A DNA stretch of 64,000 nucleotides from Aplectana chamaeleonis. Lineage: Eukaryota; Nematoda; Chromadorea; Rhabditida; Cosmocercidae. Below the pieces are notes generated by a model. That model saw only the letters and a list, made by a program, of their open reading frames with translations. It made no database searches and was not told the DNA's origin. The stretch is taken from positions 62,001 to 126,000 of the forward strand of contig JAPDOI010000446.1 in assembly GCA_029168955.1 (NCBI GenBank), in the 5' to 3' direction. The position numbers and the translations under genes are program-made. This document shows, in pieces, positions 20,905 through 32,810 of the stretch (positions within the stretch are counted from its first letter, which is position 1; each line of letters begins with the position of its first letter).

Positions 20905-21065
20905 CTGAAAGGATCGAATAAGATTTGCGCTTACTCGATCAAACGTCGCCTTAAACTTACCGATTCGAGAGCCCAAAATTCCCCCGCGTGGGTGTGAGAG
21001 AGGAGGGCAGATGAACCTCACCCAGCCAGGAACTCGCTAGTAAACAAAACAGCGCGGTAAGTCAA

Positions 21066-21232
21066 TAGTATAGCCGTCTCGCTTCATTTAAGTCCGAGCA
21101 GAACAAGCAGCGGAGCGGTTGGTCATGGCAAAACACAACAGTGATAGGAGATTTCGACATGATACGCCCGATAAGCCTCACTTCGACTGACTCAGAATGA
21201 GGAGGAGAGGCTATAGGAACGCTGTAGACCAC
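21066..21232 (-). repeat. Short interspersed repeat R1, copy c
   Basis: In inverse orientation relative to 686-846. It contains the equivalents of the 'ctccctcattttgag', 'tgccatgaccaaccgctccg' and 'gctcggact' blocks. It lies between the PLE stop codon and the hammerhead-like motif. Confidence 0.6.
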
Positions 21233-21243
21233 CAATTGTGATG

Positions 21244-21825
21244 TTAGAAGGCTAGTCTTACGTAAGGCCTGAGTTCCCGCGTTATATGCAGACCTTCTCC
21301 CTTTCGATTAATCTGCGGGTCATAAGCTTGAATGGAAAATGCCTCTAATGTTTTTCGCGCTGCGGTATCAGTCTCCCGAGCCATTATCTCGACCTTGATA
21401 TCAAAGCTCTCACCAAAATGGGTCATGACCCGATGCGCCCCAAGCACTGTTGTTTCCCGCTGCCTTTCTTTGCCGTCCAGGTGTTCTTTGATCCTGACAT
21501 GGAGCGGCCGCGACGTTTCCCCGATGTATTTTTCGCTGCACAGCTCACAGGAAGTCATATAGACCACACCGCACGTGGTGCAATCCCCGTCCTTGCCAGC
21601 CGGGCAAATCACACAATTGGGAGTTGTACATACGCGTTCATAAATGCGGTTTCGGACGAGACGTCTTTTAAGGTTGTTAGGAGGGATATCGACCAGAAAC
21701 ACGGAGTTTTCCAGTCCCGTCTTCCTTAAACATTTCCTGATTGAAATGCTCAGTTGATCGGATATGAACGGTACTTTGAAGGGGATTTTCTGTTCAATTG
21801 AGCCACTCTGAGTCACATTGCGCAA
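21244..21825 (-). pseudogene. PLE GIY-YIG endonuclease domain
   Basis: C-terminal part of the PLE protein. A Cys-rich linker (CTTPNCVICPAGKDGDCTTC) is followed by the GIY-YIG nuclease: GVVYMTSC (GIY strand), KYIGETSRPLHVRIKEH (YIG with the catalytic Arg), and a downstream block with RETDTAARKTLEAFSIQAYD carrying the conserved acidic residue. In PLEs this nuclease nicks the target for priming. The frame itself is open for 193 codons, but it is out of register with the RT frame, so the element as a whole is broken. Confidence 0.85.
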
Positions 21826-21888
21826 CGTTGTGTTTCTTGACCTGCGCCAACTAAATTCGCTGGAGTATCCGTTCAGATCGGCTATATC

Positions 21889-23019
21889 TCAAGCCCTTCG
21901 GATAGATTCCGTTCTTTCCTCTTCTCCGCGACATACATCACTGGCTGTTTGGAACATATTCGCTATTACAGCTTTCTTTGTTTGATATGGATGTGCTGAC
22001 CGAAAATGGACGATTATGTTTTTATTGTTGGGTTTGCGGTACCACTTTGTAGCATATCCTCCGTCACGCAAATGGACTTGAACATTCAAGAAAGGCAGCC
22101 AATCTTCGACGGGTTTCTCCCTGGTGAACTTTATGCTTTCTGCCCGAGAGTTCAGAATGTCAAAGCAATGATCCATCTCTTCCTGTGTGGCACAGACGAT
22201 GAAACAGTCATCTATATACCTGCAATAAAGCATGGGAAGGCGGGCTAGCACCGGAAGTTCGATTTTTCCCATATAGGCGATAGCAAGAGTGGGCGCAAGG
22301 CGCTGTCCCATTGCCAGCCCTCTGATCTGCTTGAAATAGCGGCCACACCATCTAAAAACATTGCAGCTGAGACTCTCTTTTATGGCCAATGGATAGTCCG
22401 TACGTGTTGACTGAACTTCGGTGTTGTGTGAGTAGTTCGAAAATTGCGTGTTCGTTGCTGACATTTGTGTACAACGCAGTTACATCGAACGATTCCATAA
22501 TACAGAAATTATTTAGTTGTGCGCTGCGCAAATTGTCAAGAAAACACTGAGTGTTTGGGAGATGCGCTGGAATGAAGTTTAGCAGCTGCTTCAATACACA
22601 GTTCATGAACCACGCGATTCTGTCCGTAGGACCGCCCACGCAGCTGATAATCGGCCTCACTTTGATAGCGGAGGGAGAGATTGCAGCCAGATCTTCACCC
22701 TGCGGAAATTTGTGTGTTTTCACCAGCAGATAGAGAACTGGACAGCTTGGTGTGTCAAGTTTCAGCCGTTTTATGAAGTACGGGTTCAGCCCAGCCGCTT
22801 TTCCCACTTTTACCCACTCTCTGTTCAGCTTACGGTACTGTGTTTGGAACTCCTTCGCCGAGGAAGGGTTGTAAATGGTCGTATCCTGAAGGTGACTTTC
22901 CGTCATTGAAGTATCGATTTGGTTAGGAATCACGACAAACTCTCCTCCTTTGTCACTGACGGACAGGCGTATCGCTTTTGATTCCACAGATTCACGTATT
23001 TCTTTGATGCCGCGTAGTT
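21889..23019 (-). pseudogene. PLE reverse transcriptase domain
   Basis: RT of the PLE in two overlapping frames (22,352-23,019, then 21,889-22,464). Seen in order: SDKGGEFVVIPNQID, LVKTHKFP, IKVRPIISCVGGPTDRIAWF, DVTALYTNVS (motif A with Asp), RGLAMGQRLAPTLAIAYM (motif B), YCRYIDDCFIV (motif C) and WLPFLNVQVHLRDG. These are the standard Penelope RT blocks. A frameshift near 22,400 separates palm from fingers. Upstream, the frame continues across E2 at 26,881. Confidence 0.87.
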
Positions 23020-23398
23020 TTATGTTTATGTTTATTACACTCACTTAAGGCAAATGCGTGATAATACAACGAAGATATGGAGAGAAGACAACGTTATATC
23101 AACTAAAACCAGGAAAAAGGCAAACCAACCAAATAAAAACTGGAGCAAAAATTTCTGATACTCCTATACACCCTACCGGTCAAAATGAACAAAGATCTAT
23201 CTCAAGAAAGAAGCAACAAATGAAAAAGTTAAGTCTCGTAGCTCAGAATTATTTGGGATACTAGTCGCCCAAACTGGCCTGGGCGAAGTAGCGCCGGTGA
23301 CTCTTCTAGCGATTTTCAGGTATGCGCTACCTGCCCTATGTGGAAAAGATCTAACCCTCAACACTGGTAATTGGACGACTGAGGAATATTTTTTTTTT

Positions 23399-24824
23399 TC
23401 ACCCTGGTTTTCGACGTGACCAGTTTGAAATAGGTGCAAGCCTGAAAATACCGTTGTTTTCCAGAAGTTTGTGAACCATGCAAAGGTCAAATACTCTGCG
23501 CCGAGAATTCAGCGTTGGTAACCTGAGATATTTGTTCCTTATGTGGGACCTGGGTATTTTGGAATTCAGGAAACCACCGATTCGAATCATCAGCTTGCGA
23601 GTGAAACTATTCTGGACTTTTTCGAGCGCGTCAGTATCCTTTTTCTTGTGCGGACAGAAAACTGCTGTTCCAGATTCCACAATGGGTCGTATATAAGTCT
23701 TGTATGCTCGAAGCAGAACCTGTTTATTTTTAGTTGAGATTCCCTTTATAAATCTGAAAATTCGCCTGTGAGCCGACTGACATTTGATTTTGACATGCTC
23801 AGAAAAATCCAACTTCCTATCGTAGTTAAAACCAAGATCTCGAACCGCGTCTAGCGACACCAGCACATGTATATGAATGGGCCGTAGGCGCCGGACTCAG
23901 ATGAACCCGCATAAACACGGTTTTCTGCGGAGCTAGAGGTAGCTGCCATTCCTTCGCCCAGTCAACCATCAGGTTAATCGCCTCCCTGCAGCACTTGGGT
24001 GTCTAATGGCTCAGAAATGACTTTGTAGAGCTTTATATCATCCGCGTAAAATTTCACAGAAACATTTTTGTCTGGAAAATGCTGGGAATGTCCGCTGTGA
24101 AAATGCTAAACAATATTGGTGATAATACACCTTGTGGCACTCCGCTTTCTATGTTTTTCACCTCGGAATAACAATCCCCGACTCTCACTTGAAACGTTCT
24201 ATCAGATAAGAAATTGGTAAAGTCTGTCAAAATCGGATGAAATCCCAGATCCCGTAGTTTTGATAGCAGTTTCAAGTGCGAGACACGATCAAATGCCTTT
24301 GCAAAGTCAAAATAAATGACATCGCAACAGCATTTCTTGTCAAGGGCCTCGGTCCAATCATTTATGCATTCCAAAAGGTTCGTTTCTACCGATCTTCCAG
24401 GTACAAAACGATGTTGGCTCCTGGGAATGATGTTGTTCGAAAACAGATGTAGGACAATGTGCTCTTTAGGACCTTCTCAAACAGTCTGCAGAAGAGTGAG
24501 GTTATGCTAACTGGTCTATAACTTCCTGGATCAGCAGCGGGTTCCTTTTTCAGAATTGTATATAGGCCAAGGGACCACAAATAGCAGGTGCGATTTTCTG
24601 GATGAAAATAGAGGAACGAAATCCGGGGTGACTGAGGAAGATCTAGACCACCTCTTCAGCAGCTCCTGTAATTTCATGGAGTGAAACCACGGAAAATCTG
24701 CCATAGGCTGAATACCTGCGAAAGATGAAGACGGGCAACATCCGTCATCGGCTTGGAATTGATTCACGAAATGGTCCGCTAACATGTTGGCCTTTATCCA
24801 ATGCCGAAGTAGCAAGAAGGTCAC
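23399..24824 (-). pseudogene. LINE E2 reverse transcriptase
   Basis: RT region in several frames. Visible are a GSYRPVSITSLFCRLFEKVLK-like block near 24,480, DVIYFDFAKAFDRVSHLKLL (motif A, near 24,310), SGVPQGVLSPILFSIF (motif B), and the thumb and C-terminal part (23,399-23,866) with DLGFNYDRKLDFSEHV, SYKTYIRPI-like and NSKIPRSHIRNKYLRLP. Motif C lies in a broken frame near 24,040. Homologous to E1. Confidence 0.82.
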
Positions 24825-25216
24825 CCTTTTGAGAGTACCAATACTATTCGTTTCCTGTAACTTGGAATTTAGATACCGATAGAAATTTTTATCTCCCGAC
24901 TCTATCTTTTTCTTCTCCAGGTAACTATTATATTTTCCCAGCTGAGAATGGAGCTTTTTGCAAATTCTTTATATGCTTCCCAGTTACCAGTACGCCTAGC
25001 CTCATAAAAGAGACATTCACGATGTTCCGACATTTTTGCAAGTGAGCAGGAAGGCGGATAGACTTAATGGAGGACACAAGCTTCCACGGCACATGCAAAT
25101 CAATAGCTGCATGGATAACTGACAAGAAAATTTCGTATTTCTCATTTACGCTACTGGCCGATTCAAGCAGACTTACCCAATGAATTTGGCTTAGGTGTCC
25201 GCAAACAGCTGCATAG

Positions 25217-26037
25217 TCACACCCCATATACTCCTGGGTGATAGACCGGCGTACTACCTGTTTCACAACATTGGATATCAAATGATATGCTATTATGATC
25301 ACTTAACCTCACCGGAGGTAGAATTGCAAGATTTTTCAGCAAGGTTTCATGGCTGGAGAACACTAAATCCAAAACATTTTGACCTCTAGTAGGTTCATGA
25401 ACAAATTGGAACAGATTATAACAGTAAACTAACTCTTCTAAACAATATAGATTTGATGCCACCATATCACCTTCTGTTCCTCCGAGCGAAGTCCGGCAAA
25501 TTGAAATCTCCTACAATGATCGTGTGAAGTCCCACGCAACTAAATCGCTCAAGACCTTTACTAACATTTCCGTTTTTGCAGAATCACACGACGGGGCCCT
25601 ATATACAACAATGACCCTAAAGCTCGAGTTTTCATGGTAAAGATCAACACAGAGTACCTCATAAGCAATGACTTTCTTACACGATCGCACCTCTTCGTTT
25701 CATAATCTAGAGAGAAATTACTCAATAAGGACGAAACCAAGTGACTAGATTTGAGCCAGGTCTCGGTAAAGGCATAAATGTCGTAATTATAAGAGAGAAG
25801 CAGGTCGATATGTTCCTTGTTTTTTGAGACAGATCTTACATTCGCATAGAAAAATTTCAAAGAACTACAATGATACCTGAGAGGATGAATCAGTTTCCTG
25901 AACGGGTGTCGGCGTTGACTCATCATGGTGTGATGAGGGGTCGTAGAGGAGGCTGCTCCGACGGTAGCATTGACCGGTTCAGTCCCACCCCTCGAAGGCG
26001 AAACTGGCCCGACATTCCCACCAGGACCACCCCCCAC
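25217..26037 (-). pseudogene. LINE E2 endonuclease region
   Basis: APE-type endonuclease, fragmentary. A Gly/Pro-rich N-terminal stretch precedes FFYANVRSVSKNKEHIDLLL and AFTETWLKSSHL (catalytic Glu). The C-terminal block at 25,217-25,465 has FVHEPTRGQNVLDLVFSS and LSDHNSISFDI, the SDH motif of CR1 endonucleases. Frameshifts separate the parts. Confidence 0.8.
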
Positions 26038-26076
26038 ACGTCTCCGATATTCCTCCCTTGATGCGTTCTTCCTTCG

Positions 26077-26800
26077 TCAGGACTCCTGAGATAGAGTCCC
26101 TTTACGGGGAAACCTTAGACGGGAGGGATTCCTCAACGCCTGTCTCTGATAAGCTGAACACGGCATACCAATTTCCAGAAGACGATTTTTGCCTTGGATC
26201 GGCGAGCCCAAACGATACACAGATACCGGACAGCAATCTACATTCAAATGAGAAAGATTATCCATTACGAAATTAGAATCATGACTCAATCTTTGCGGAA
26301 TGGGGAGAGATTTCTGCTCGGGAACACTGCTAAGAACCAAGGAGCGAGCACGCTCCTTCTCATTTTCATTCTCAACAGAAGCATTAGCAGCACGGCTCAC
26401 TTGAGATAACGATGATGATGCAACAGAATGATACTGTGAATGGATAGGCGTAGATACATTTGCAAACGAACGATCCCCCAGCTGAATGCCAGGAACAGCA
26501 CTGTCACCACTAACACATTCAGATACGACAGACAGCTTCTGAAGTGCTCGTCCCAGTGAGGAATTTTCTCCCATGAGTGTCCGGACTTCTTTATTGAGAT
26601 TGCGCACCACGTCCAGCAATTCGAAATTCTGACGCAACACGGCATCAGTCTGCCGCCGCCCCTCCAACAGGAACGCCATAATTGTAATGACCATACTGCG
26701 GCATGGATTCATCTTCGATGAGCTGCTTCGCGACCATGTTGAAATCGAAGTTGCCATCGGAAGTGTTGATATCATCTTTGACCATTGCCATTGCCATTTG
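26077..26800 (-). pseudogene. LINE E2 ORF1 protein
   Basis: Starts MAMAMVKDDINTSDG near 26,800 and then continues in another frame. A predicted coiled coil (LLDVVRNLNKEVRTLMGENS) is followed by a Ser-rich linker and an RRM-like segment (ARSLVLSSVPE...CPVSVYRLG). This layout fits nucleic-acid-chaperone ORF1 proteins of CR1/L1-type LINEs. Confidence 0.65.
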
Positions 26801-26880
26801 ATTTGATTCAGCTCGATTAGAAACCACTGACGACACCAGATACCTCACAGATTCACGTATTTCTTTGATGCCGCGTAGTT

Positions 26881-27127
26881 GAGCCCGAGAAAGGTTTGAG
26901 GGAATGTTTTGCCTGCGCGCTCTTTCAAACAACTTGAAAACCTCGTCCGCAAAGATACGAAAACTTATGTCAGAAGCCAGGTCAGGATCTTCCTGTTTGA
27001 AAAATGTGCTTGGGAATGGCACTTGAGGTAGGGTCCCCTCTCGATCGCGGGTCACACCATTATTAGATCTGGCTTTGTGTCGCAGACGGTCTTGAAGTCC
27101 GTGAAGACTACAGATAACTTGACGCAT
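26881..27127 (-). pseudogene. PLE N-terminal coding segment
   Basis: The amino-terminal part of the PLE protein, separated from the RT by E2. It ends RAQLRGIKEIRESV, and the same LRGIKEIRESV phrase restarts at 23,019 because of the 35-bp duplication. It holds phrases such as DISFRIFADEVFKLFERARRQN. The start Met at 27,127 is tentative. Confidence 0.7.
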
Positions 27128-27330
27128 GATGATTTCACCCTCTCCGACGATGCGCGTTCAGTTTTAGAAATGGGCCCCAGTTTCTCGCCATCTCAATCTA
27201 TATCTGCAAAAGTCGCTGTCTCGATCATCGCATTGTGCCGAACTTCATATCTCGAAAGCCCAAGAACTCTAATTATTGCCCGTTTCTTGCCGCGTGACCT
27301 TCATGGTCTTCTAGCCGTGTATGGACCAAA

Positions 27331-28440
27331 CTGATTTTTTGTGGTTTGCTCAAAAACGTTTTTCATCGCGATCGCACCATTGACCAAACAACAAACCGTC
27401 CCGCCATTGTGAACGCTGCCACCAAAGGCAGGTTTGGTGTTAGGTTTTCCAATACCTTTGAGTGTTGAAGGTTGGGCTTTTTTTCATAGTATGCACCTTT
27501 GCAAGATGATTTTCACTCTTTTTAAAATGCTCTTGTCCGATTCTGCTAGTAAACTCAGCCAGGAAGCCTGTATCGGATCAATTTGTTCAAGGTGTTTTTT
27601 ATGGAATACGTTTTCCTGAGCAAGATTGGTTCCAGCCAAATGAGGAGTGTTTTCGAAAAATGGCTACCTATATGCCTAGTTCAGAAGATTCGGTCACAAC
27701 AGAGAACGAGTGACTAGTTGGTGGGCGGAGCCCATGTTATTCTCTCGTCTGGGCGGGACTTAGCCTAAGGCTTTTTGCCATTTTGCTCGGGTTGATCTGG
27801 ATCTGTTATATTAAACAGCCTCTTTTTTGTATGCCGCGAGTTTTCCTGATATGATTTCCTGTCTCTAAGTCCATGATTCCTTTTAGAGATTCCGATCCAC
27901 AATGCTACATTTATCCGGAATAACTGTCTTTTTCTGTTTGCATAGTGTCTAACCTTCACACGCCGTGCAGTAACACAGACACAGGACCGTAATCAGGGAT
28001 GTGCGGCAAGGCAAACGACAGTCGTCAAAAACTGAATATTTCCTTTCCATATCAGAATGATTGCTCAAATAGCAAAACAAAAATATTCCTCATCAAGCCA
28101 CCGCTCCCAATATGCTATGAAAAGCACGAATTTCGATATTACAAGTGGAGTGAGAAATATGGGAAAGAAATATTGACAATCTAACGGGGTTAAAAATTTG
28201 ACTTTCTTTTTCAAAGCCCGTCCATCTTCATTGAATGGTCCTCTTCTCTAATCTGTTAGCGCTACTTTCCATGCCAATCGCTTTGCCAGATTTTATCGTG
28301 CTCCACATAAAACTGGTTTGACCTGACAGCATCGTGTTCCAAAGCAGCCAATGCAGTATCCACTTGGCGAAAGTATGCGATTACGCAGGATCGATTGCCA
28401 TTGCGAACACGCGATTTACAGTTTACCGCAATGTTAAAAG
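27331..28440. other. No gene; one solo hAT-like end
   Basis: No gene is supported. At 27,995 the sequence CAGGGATGTGCGGCAA matches the left terminus of the hAT-like element at 58,953, but I find no opposite terminus or 8-bp repeat nearby. It may be a truncated copy. The rest is AT-rich and unassigned. Confidence 0.4.
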
Positions 28441-28633
28441 GGGGTGTGTATACAAGTCTGTTGGTACCTGCTCGTTGGAGCCCCTGCTTCTACTGAACCC
28501 AGCAGACGCTCGAGCGATATAGCGTGCACAACTATATCACGAAAGTATCCCGCACATTACATAAAGGTGTCGCCGCCCAGCTTACTAAGGCCTCTGGTCC
28601 ATAACACTTTGGGATCCGTACCTAGGTAGTACA

Positions 28634-29076
28634 TGGAGTCTTTGGCCACAAACCACAACTTCGCCACCCTGAATTGCCGGTCATTGTCGAGTGATATCCA
28701 ACAATCTGTGCTGTCCGATCTTCTGAGCTACTTCTATGCACCGTTTGCTGCTTTGTAGGAAACTCGCCTCAAGGATAGACCCGTCATCAACGTCGGAGAG
28801 TACGCCATCTACTGCGGTGACGCTGATGATAGGAGAGTGGGAGGCTGTGCGATAGCTGTAAGGAAGGACTACAATGGTATGATCGAGGAATTCGGCTCAA
28901 CGTCGTGTAGGAATGCATTTGTGCGATTGCGGGTTCACAGAGGATTCAATCTGTGGATAGTGAGTGCTAATGCGCACATCGAAACCGCCGAAGACAATTC
29001 CAAGGATGCCTTCTACGAGGAACTCAATACGTTGCTAGCCAGGATACCTTGTCAACATGCTGTTGTGGTGGGAATC
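28634..29076 (+). pseudogene. RTE B2 endonuclease, first part
   Basis: Begins MESLATNHNFATLNCRSLSS (28,634) and carries GGCAIAVRKDYNGM and LWIVSANAH. A TAG falls inside the QET-like motif. It is cut at VVVGI by the insertion of LINE D; DANAKMGLDQE follows at 32,811. Confidence 0.85.
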
Positions 29077-29365
29077 ATTCATTCATTCATTCATTCAACG
29101 ACTTTATTGTGGAAATAAAGAAACATACATATACACGTACATATGTGAATGAGATTCTTTGTTAAAGTAAAAAAAAAGATGCATAACAATGGCAGAAGTG
29201 AGAAGGGGACAAAATATGATTTTTTTTTTGCAGAGGAAATTTTTCTTTCTACAATTCGAATGACATCTTGTCTCAAGATACTTGGGGCCACCGCTTCTGG
29301 GACAAAGAAAAGCACAACAAGCTGGAAAAACCCGTCACATTAGATTATTAGTAATACCCTTTTAA

Positions 29366-31013
29366 TCAGAGTGGACGCTCACTCGTTCCTTGTAATGACC
29401 TGAGATCGTACTTGGATAATCTACTTCGAAAGATAGAAAAGTTTCCGGATTCAGCGATTTCTGCAGGCAAATTGTTCCAAGTTCTGACAACCCTGAACGC
29501 AAAGGAATTCAATATGCTGCCTTTAGAGGTGAATTTCCGTTCAAGTTGGAATCCATGTTTGCGAGAACGGACATGGTGGCGAGTAAACACGAAAAGGCTG
29601 TCAAAGGGAATGTCGCAAAAACCATGCACGATCTTATAACACAGATGTAAATCAAATTCAGCTCTGCGATATCGTAGGGTATTTAACCCTAGCATATCCA
29701 AACGAGCTGCATAATCTGGAACTTCTCTGTTTGGGAATACTTTGGTGAACACACGTCTAGAGTATCGTTTTTGCACATTTTCAATGATCTCATCATCTTC
29801 CACTGTGGAAGGTGACCAAACCTGAGTACAGTACTCCAGTAGGGGTCGGCAGTAAACGGTGAATGCTTTCTTGTAGTGAACAAGACAGGGATGTTTCAGG
29901 GATCTCAAAATACAGTTAGCCACCGAGGTAGCTCTTTTGGAGATTTCTCTGCAATGGGAGTTCCAGCTAAGATTCGAACTAATGAGAACACCTAGGTCCC
30001 TGATAACCTCGTGCACAGGAAGCTTCACACCGTTTAAACGTAGGGGCATTCATGACGAAAGTTAATATGCAGCAAGCTGCATTTTTCTTCTGATAATTGT
30101 AGCTGCCACACTTTCGACCACTCGGCTAGTCGATCGAGGTCACATTGAAGCTCATAAAGTCAACTGCAGGCTCATTAAGAGGCCGATAGATCTTGAGGTC
30201 GTCCGCATAGAGCTTACAAGAACTTGATAGACTATCTGGAGCGTCGTTTATGTAGATAAGAAACAACAATGGACCCAGAATACTACCCTGAGGAAGACCA
30301 CTGGTGATCGGGTATGGACGAGAACAGAAATTGCCAGTTTTACAACAAAATGTCCGAGATATTAAAAAGACTTTAGCCAGTTCCAAATATCAGCGCAAAT
30401 ACCGTAACTTTTGAGTTTAATTAACAATTTGTGATGACATACAGTGTCAAAAGCTTTTGCATAATCTATATAAACTATGTACATCAGTCTGGCAGTTTTC
30501 GTTAAGTGCCGAACACCAGTCATGAAACGAGGATAACAACTGGGACAATGTTGACTTGCCAGGCAGGAAACCATACTGGGCAGGATTGAGGAGCTTATTT
30601 GATGTTAGGTGGGAAAGGATACAGTCTTTGACAATAATCTCGAGGACTTTACACACCGAGGAGGTTAGACTAATAGGCCGATAGTTAGAGACCTGATTTG
30701 CTGGTGCCTTTTTAAGCAAAGGTGAGACAATTGCAGTTTTCCACGCAGTCGGTAGGGTTCCCACTGCTAGACTGTGTTTGAAGATGCACAAGAGGGGGTA
30801 ACACAATCCAACGGAGGCTCTCTTTATAAAATAAGAAGGTAAAGAATCTGGAGTAAGAGAGATTTTGTCGCTCAATTTCTTAATTGCTGACGCAATCAAT
30901 TCGCAGTCAATGGTGATGGATCGCAAATTATGCGGGCATCGTTTGGGAAATGGAGGAGCGGTACCGTTATCCTGAACAAAACCTTTGAAAAATAAATTGC
31001 GAAGGCCTCGCAC
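29366..31013 (-). pseudogene. LINE D reverse transcriptase
   Basis: RT in three frames. At 30,447-31,013: SDKISLTPDSLPSYFIK, WKTAIVSPLLKK, NYRPISLTSSVCKVLE, GFLPGKSTLSQLL. At 30,126-30,574: IDYAKAFDTVCHHKLL (motif A), SGLPQGSILGPLLFLIYIND (motif B), LYADDLKIYR (motif C). At 29,366-30,049: RDLGVLISSNLSWNSHC and the C-terminal RYRRAEFDLHLCYKIVHG, with RTWNNLPAEI near the end. The catalytic residues are present but frames are broken near 30,450 and 30,100. Confidence 0.86.
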
Positions 31014-31445
31014 TTTTGTTGATCATCAGCGATGATTTCACCTGACTCGCTTTTCAATGCGGAAATACCCTTACGAGTCTTCACCTAGTATTCATATACT
31101 TGAAGAAATTTTTACGGTTACCAGAACAAATAAGCCGTTTTTCACGGTTTTTCGCAAAGCGTTTGCATTCCCTTTCAAAGGCCTTTGCGCACTTATTGAA
31201 GGCCACCCGTCCACCCGGTTTAAAGCGATCTCGCCATAGGAAATGCTTCCTAGCAGCCAATTTTGCAAATGCGGTGAGAAGTTTTTGGACTTATGGCCGC
31301 CTTTTTGAAGGGGACGCATTTTTCTACTACGAAGTGAACGTATGAGATAAAGGCTTCATACATTTCATTTATGCTCAGGCAGTCCGAAAAGCATATATCC
31401 CAGTCCATATCCAATAGATAAAGATTGACATGGTCCCAATTTGCC

Positions 31446-32141
31446 CTACGGAAATCCAATTTTTGTTGTTTGGCTAACGTCGGATTCAAACTCAATTTTG
31501 AAGGTTATGCTACAGTGGTCACTCGTGGAAAAGTTCGGTTGAAGTTCCCATTCAGAGATCAAAGTGAGGTCATTACACAGGAGCAAGTCGAGCACGTACT
31601 TCCCGTGCGTGGGATCGGAATTCAAACAAGACAAACCAGAATTGATGAGGAAATGTTCAAAGGAAGCAGTAAAACACATACCAGAGTCTTCAGGAGAAAA
31701 TGGATAATTGAAATCACCAACAGCTACTGAAGGGCACTGCACAGTACACCAGTCTGCTATAGTCTCGAGCATCTCGGTGGAATCTTGGCTACTCGTTGCA
31801 GGCCTTCGGTAGGCTGCAATTAAACGAAAGCAGGAACCTAATTCCGAAACAACATCGAGAAACATAAGCTCACAATGGAAATTGAACGATCTATGCCCAA
31901 AATCTACAATTTTAATACACTTCTTCACAATAACCGCTACTCCACCACCGGCAGTACCCGATACACGATCACATCTATAGACTACATAGGAATGGGATGG
32001 CGCTATTAGAGCATCCGGGTCGCCCTCAGTAAGCCATGTCTCGCATATAACGGCAACATCGGGAGATGAGAATTCGAGTAAAGCGTGTAAAGAGTCAAGT
32101 TTATTTCTGATCGAGCGAGCGTTGAAATAAATACAGTTCAA
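31446..32141 (-). pseudogene. LINE D endonuclease
   Basis: APE-type endonuclease, open for 231 codons. Starts MNCIYFNARSIRNKLDSL (Asn), then VICETWLTEGD (catalytic Glu), GGGVAVIVKK, AAYRRPATS, SVAVGDFNYP (Asp/Asn) and TSDHCSITFKI (His). The motifs are intact in order. The frame is lost before RT, near 31,450. Confidence 0.87.
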
Positions 32142-32794
32142 GGTCTTATTAGCTTTTGAGGGCGGTCCGGACTCCCCGTCATTTCACATGTCAAGCGAAG
32201 GAGAGTACCGGGAGGGGGTGAGCCGCCCGGGAGGCGGAGAACACTGCGATGAAGCAGCGTTGACCTCCACCGACGGCTCAGCCTCCCCTTTTTTGGGATG
32301 GCACTCTTGCTCATCACTTGGCCACGATAAATGACGGCGGTGTCGTCGACCTTGCGAGCGTCTCGTAATTTGGCGCGTAGTTCAGAAGAGTAAGAGGGCC
32401 TAACATAAACACGGCTGTAAGCTCCGTCCTTGGACTTCAGATTGTGGCTGGTGCGTAGTAATTGGATGGCATCGTGATGATTACTAAATGCCACTTTGAT
32501 CGGTCGGCGCTTGCTCTCATCGTACACTCCCATGCGGTAGACATGAGTAGGTACTGCATCAACTTGGAGCAGGTCCAAGATCGCTGATACAGTTTCTACA
32601 TCGGACTGCCTTCTATCACGCGGTTGGAGCTCGGTTTCCTCATTAACACCCATTATTACGACCTCAGAATTCTTCACCTGTGAATTAGCCGCCGGGACGG
32701 CACTCGAACGCTGGTCACCGACGGCAGTAGGTGGAGAAGTTCCACTCTTCATCGCCGCGATCTCGGCCATAGCATCGCAGAACGTTCGGAGCAC
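32138..32794 (-). pseudogene. LINE D ORF1 protein
   Basis: 218 codons read just upstream of the endonuclease, overlapping its start by 4 bases. The first third is Ser/Pro-rich. The central part (RRQSDVETVSAILDLLQ, THVYRMGVY, RPIKVAFSNHHDAIQLLRTS) resembles the RRM-like RNA-binding domain of LINE ORF1 proteins, followed by a basic tail ending in GKGRLSRRWR-like residues. Whether the reading frame is intact cannot be told without a consensus. Confidence 0.65.
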
Positions 32795-32810
32795 AGGTTG
32801 AAGAGCAATC

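Larger units (their letters stand above)
23020..26845 (-). mobile_element. CR1-like LINE, copy E2, in the PLE
   Basis: A near-complete CR1-like LINE of about 3.8 kb on the minus strand. It is flanked by a 35-bp direct repeat (22,985-23,019 and 26,846-26,880) that is PLE coding sequence, starting CACAGATTCACG and ending GCCGCGTAGTT. The 3' tail, next to 23,020, is of the form (AACATA)n. It encodes an ORF1 protein, endonuclease and RT, all frameshifted. Confidence 0.88.
20820..27330 (-). mobile_element. Penelope-like element (PLE), split by LINE E2
   Basis: On the minus strand, coding starts near 27,127, is interrupted at 26,846/23,019 by LINE E2, then continues to 21,244. It contains the PLE-type SDKGGEF motif, an RT with YIDD, and a C-terminal GIY-YIG endonuclease. 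A hammerhead-like motif lies downstream at 20,871-20,904. The RT plus GIY-YIG order defines canonical Penelope elements. The outer borders are not resolved because I find no duplicated ends. Confidence 0.8.
29077..32806 (-). mobile_element. CR1-like LINE, copy D, in RTE B2
   Basis: A near-full-length CR1-like LINE (about 3.73 kb, minus). The 3' end has an (ATTC)n run on the plus strand (29,077-29,096), the usual kind of microsatellite tail. A short AATC match at both borders (29,073-29,076 and 32,807-32,810) is the only TSD seen. It codes for ORF1, endonuclease and RT, with few frameshifts. Distinct from family E. Confidence 0.86.

Noticed and set aside
27995..28320. A complete second hAT-like element
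   Set aside because: Only one terminus (CAGGGATGTGCGGCAA) is seen; no opposite end or 8-bp duplication could be found nearby.
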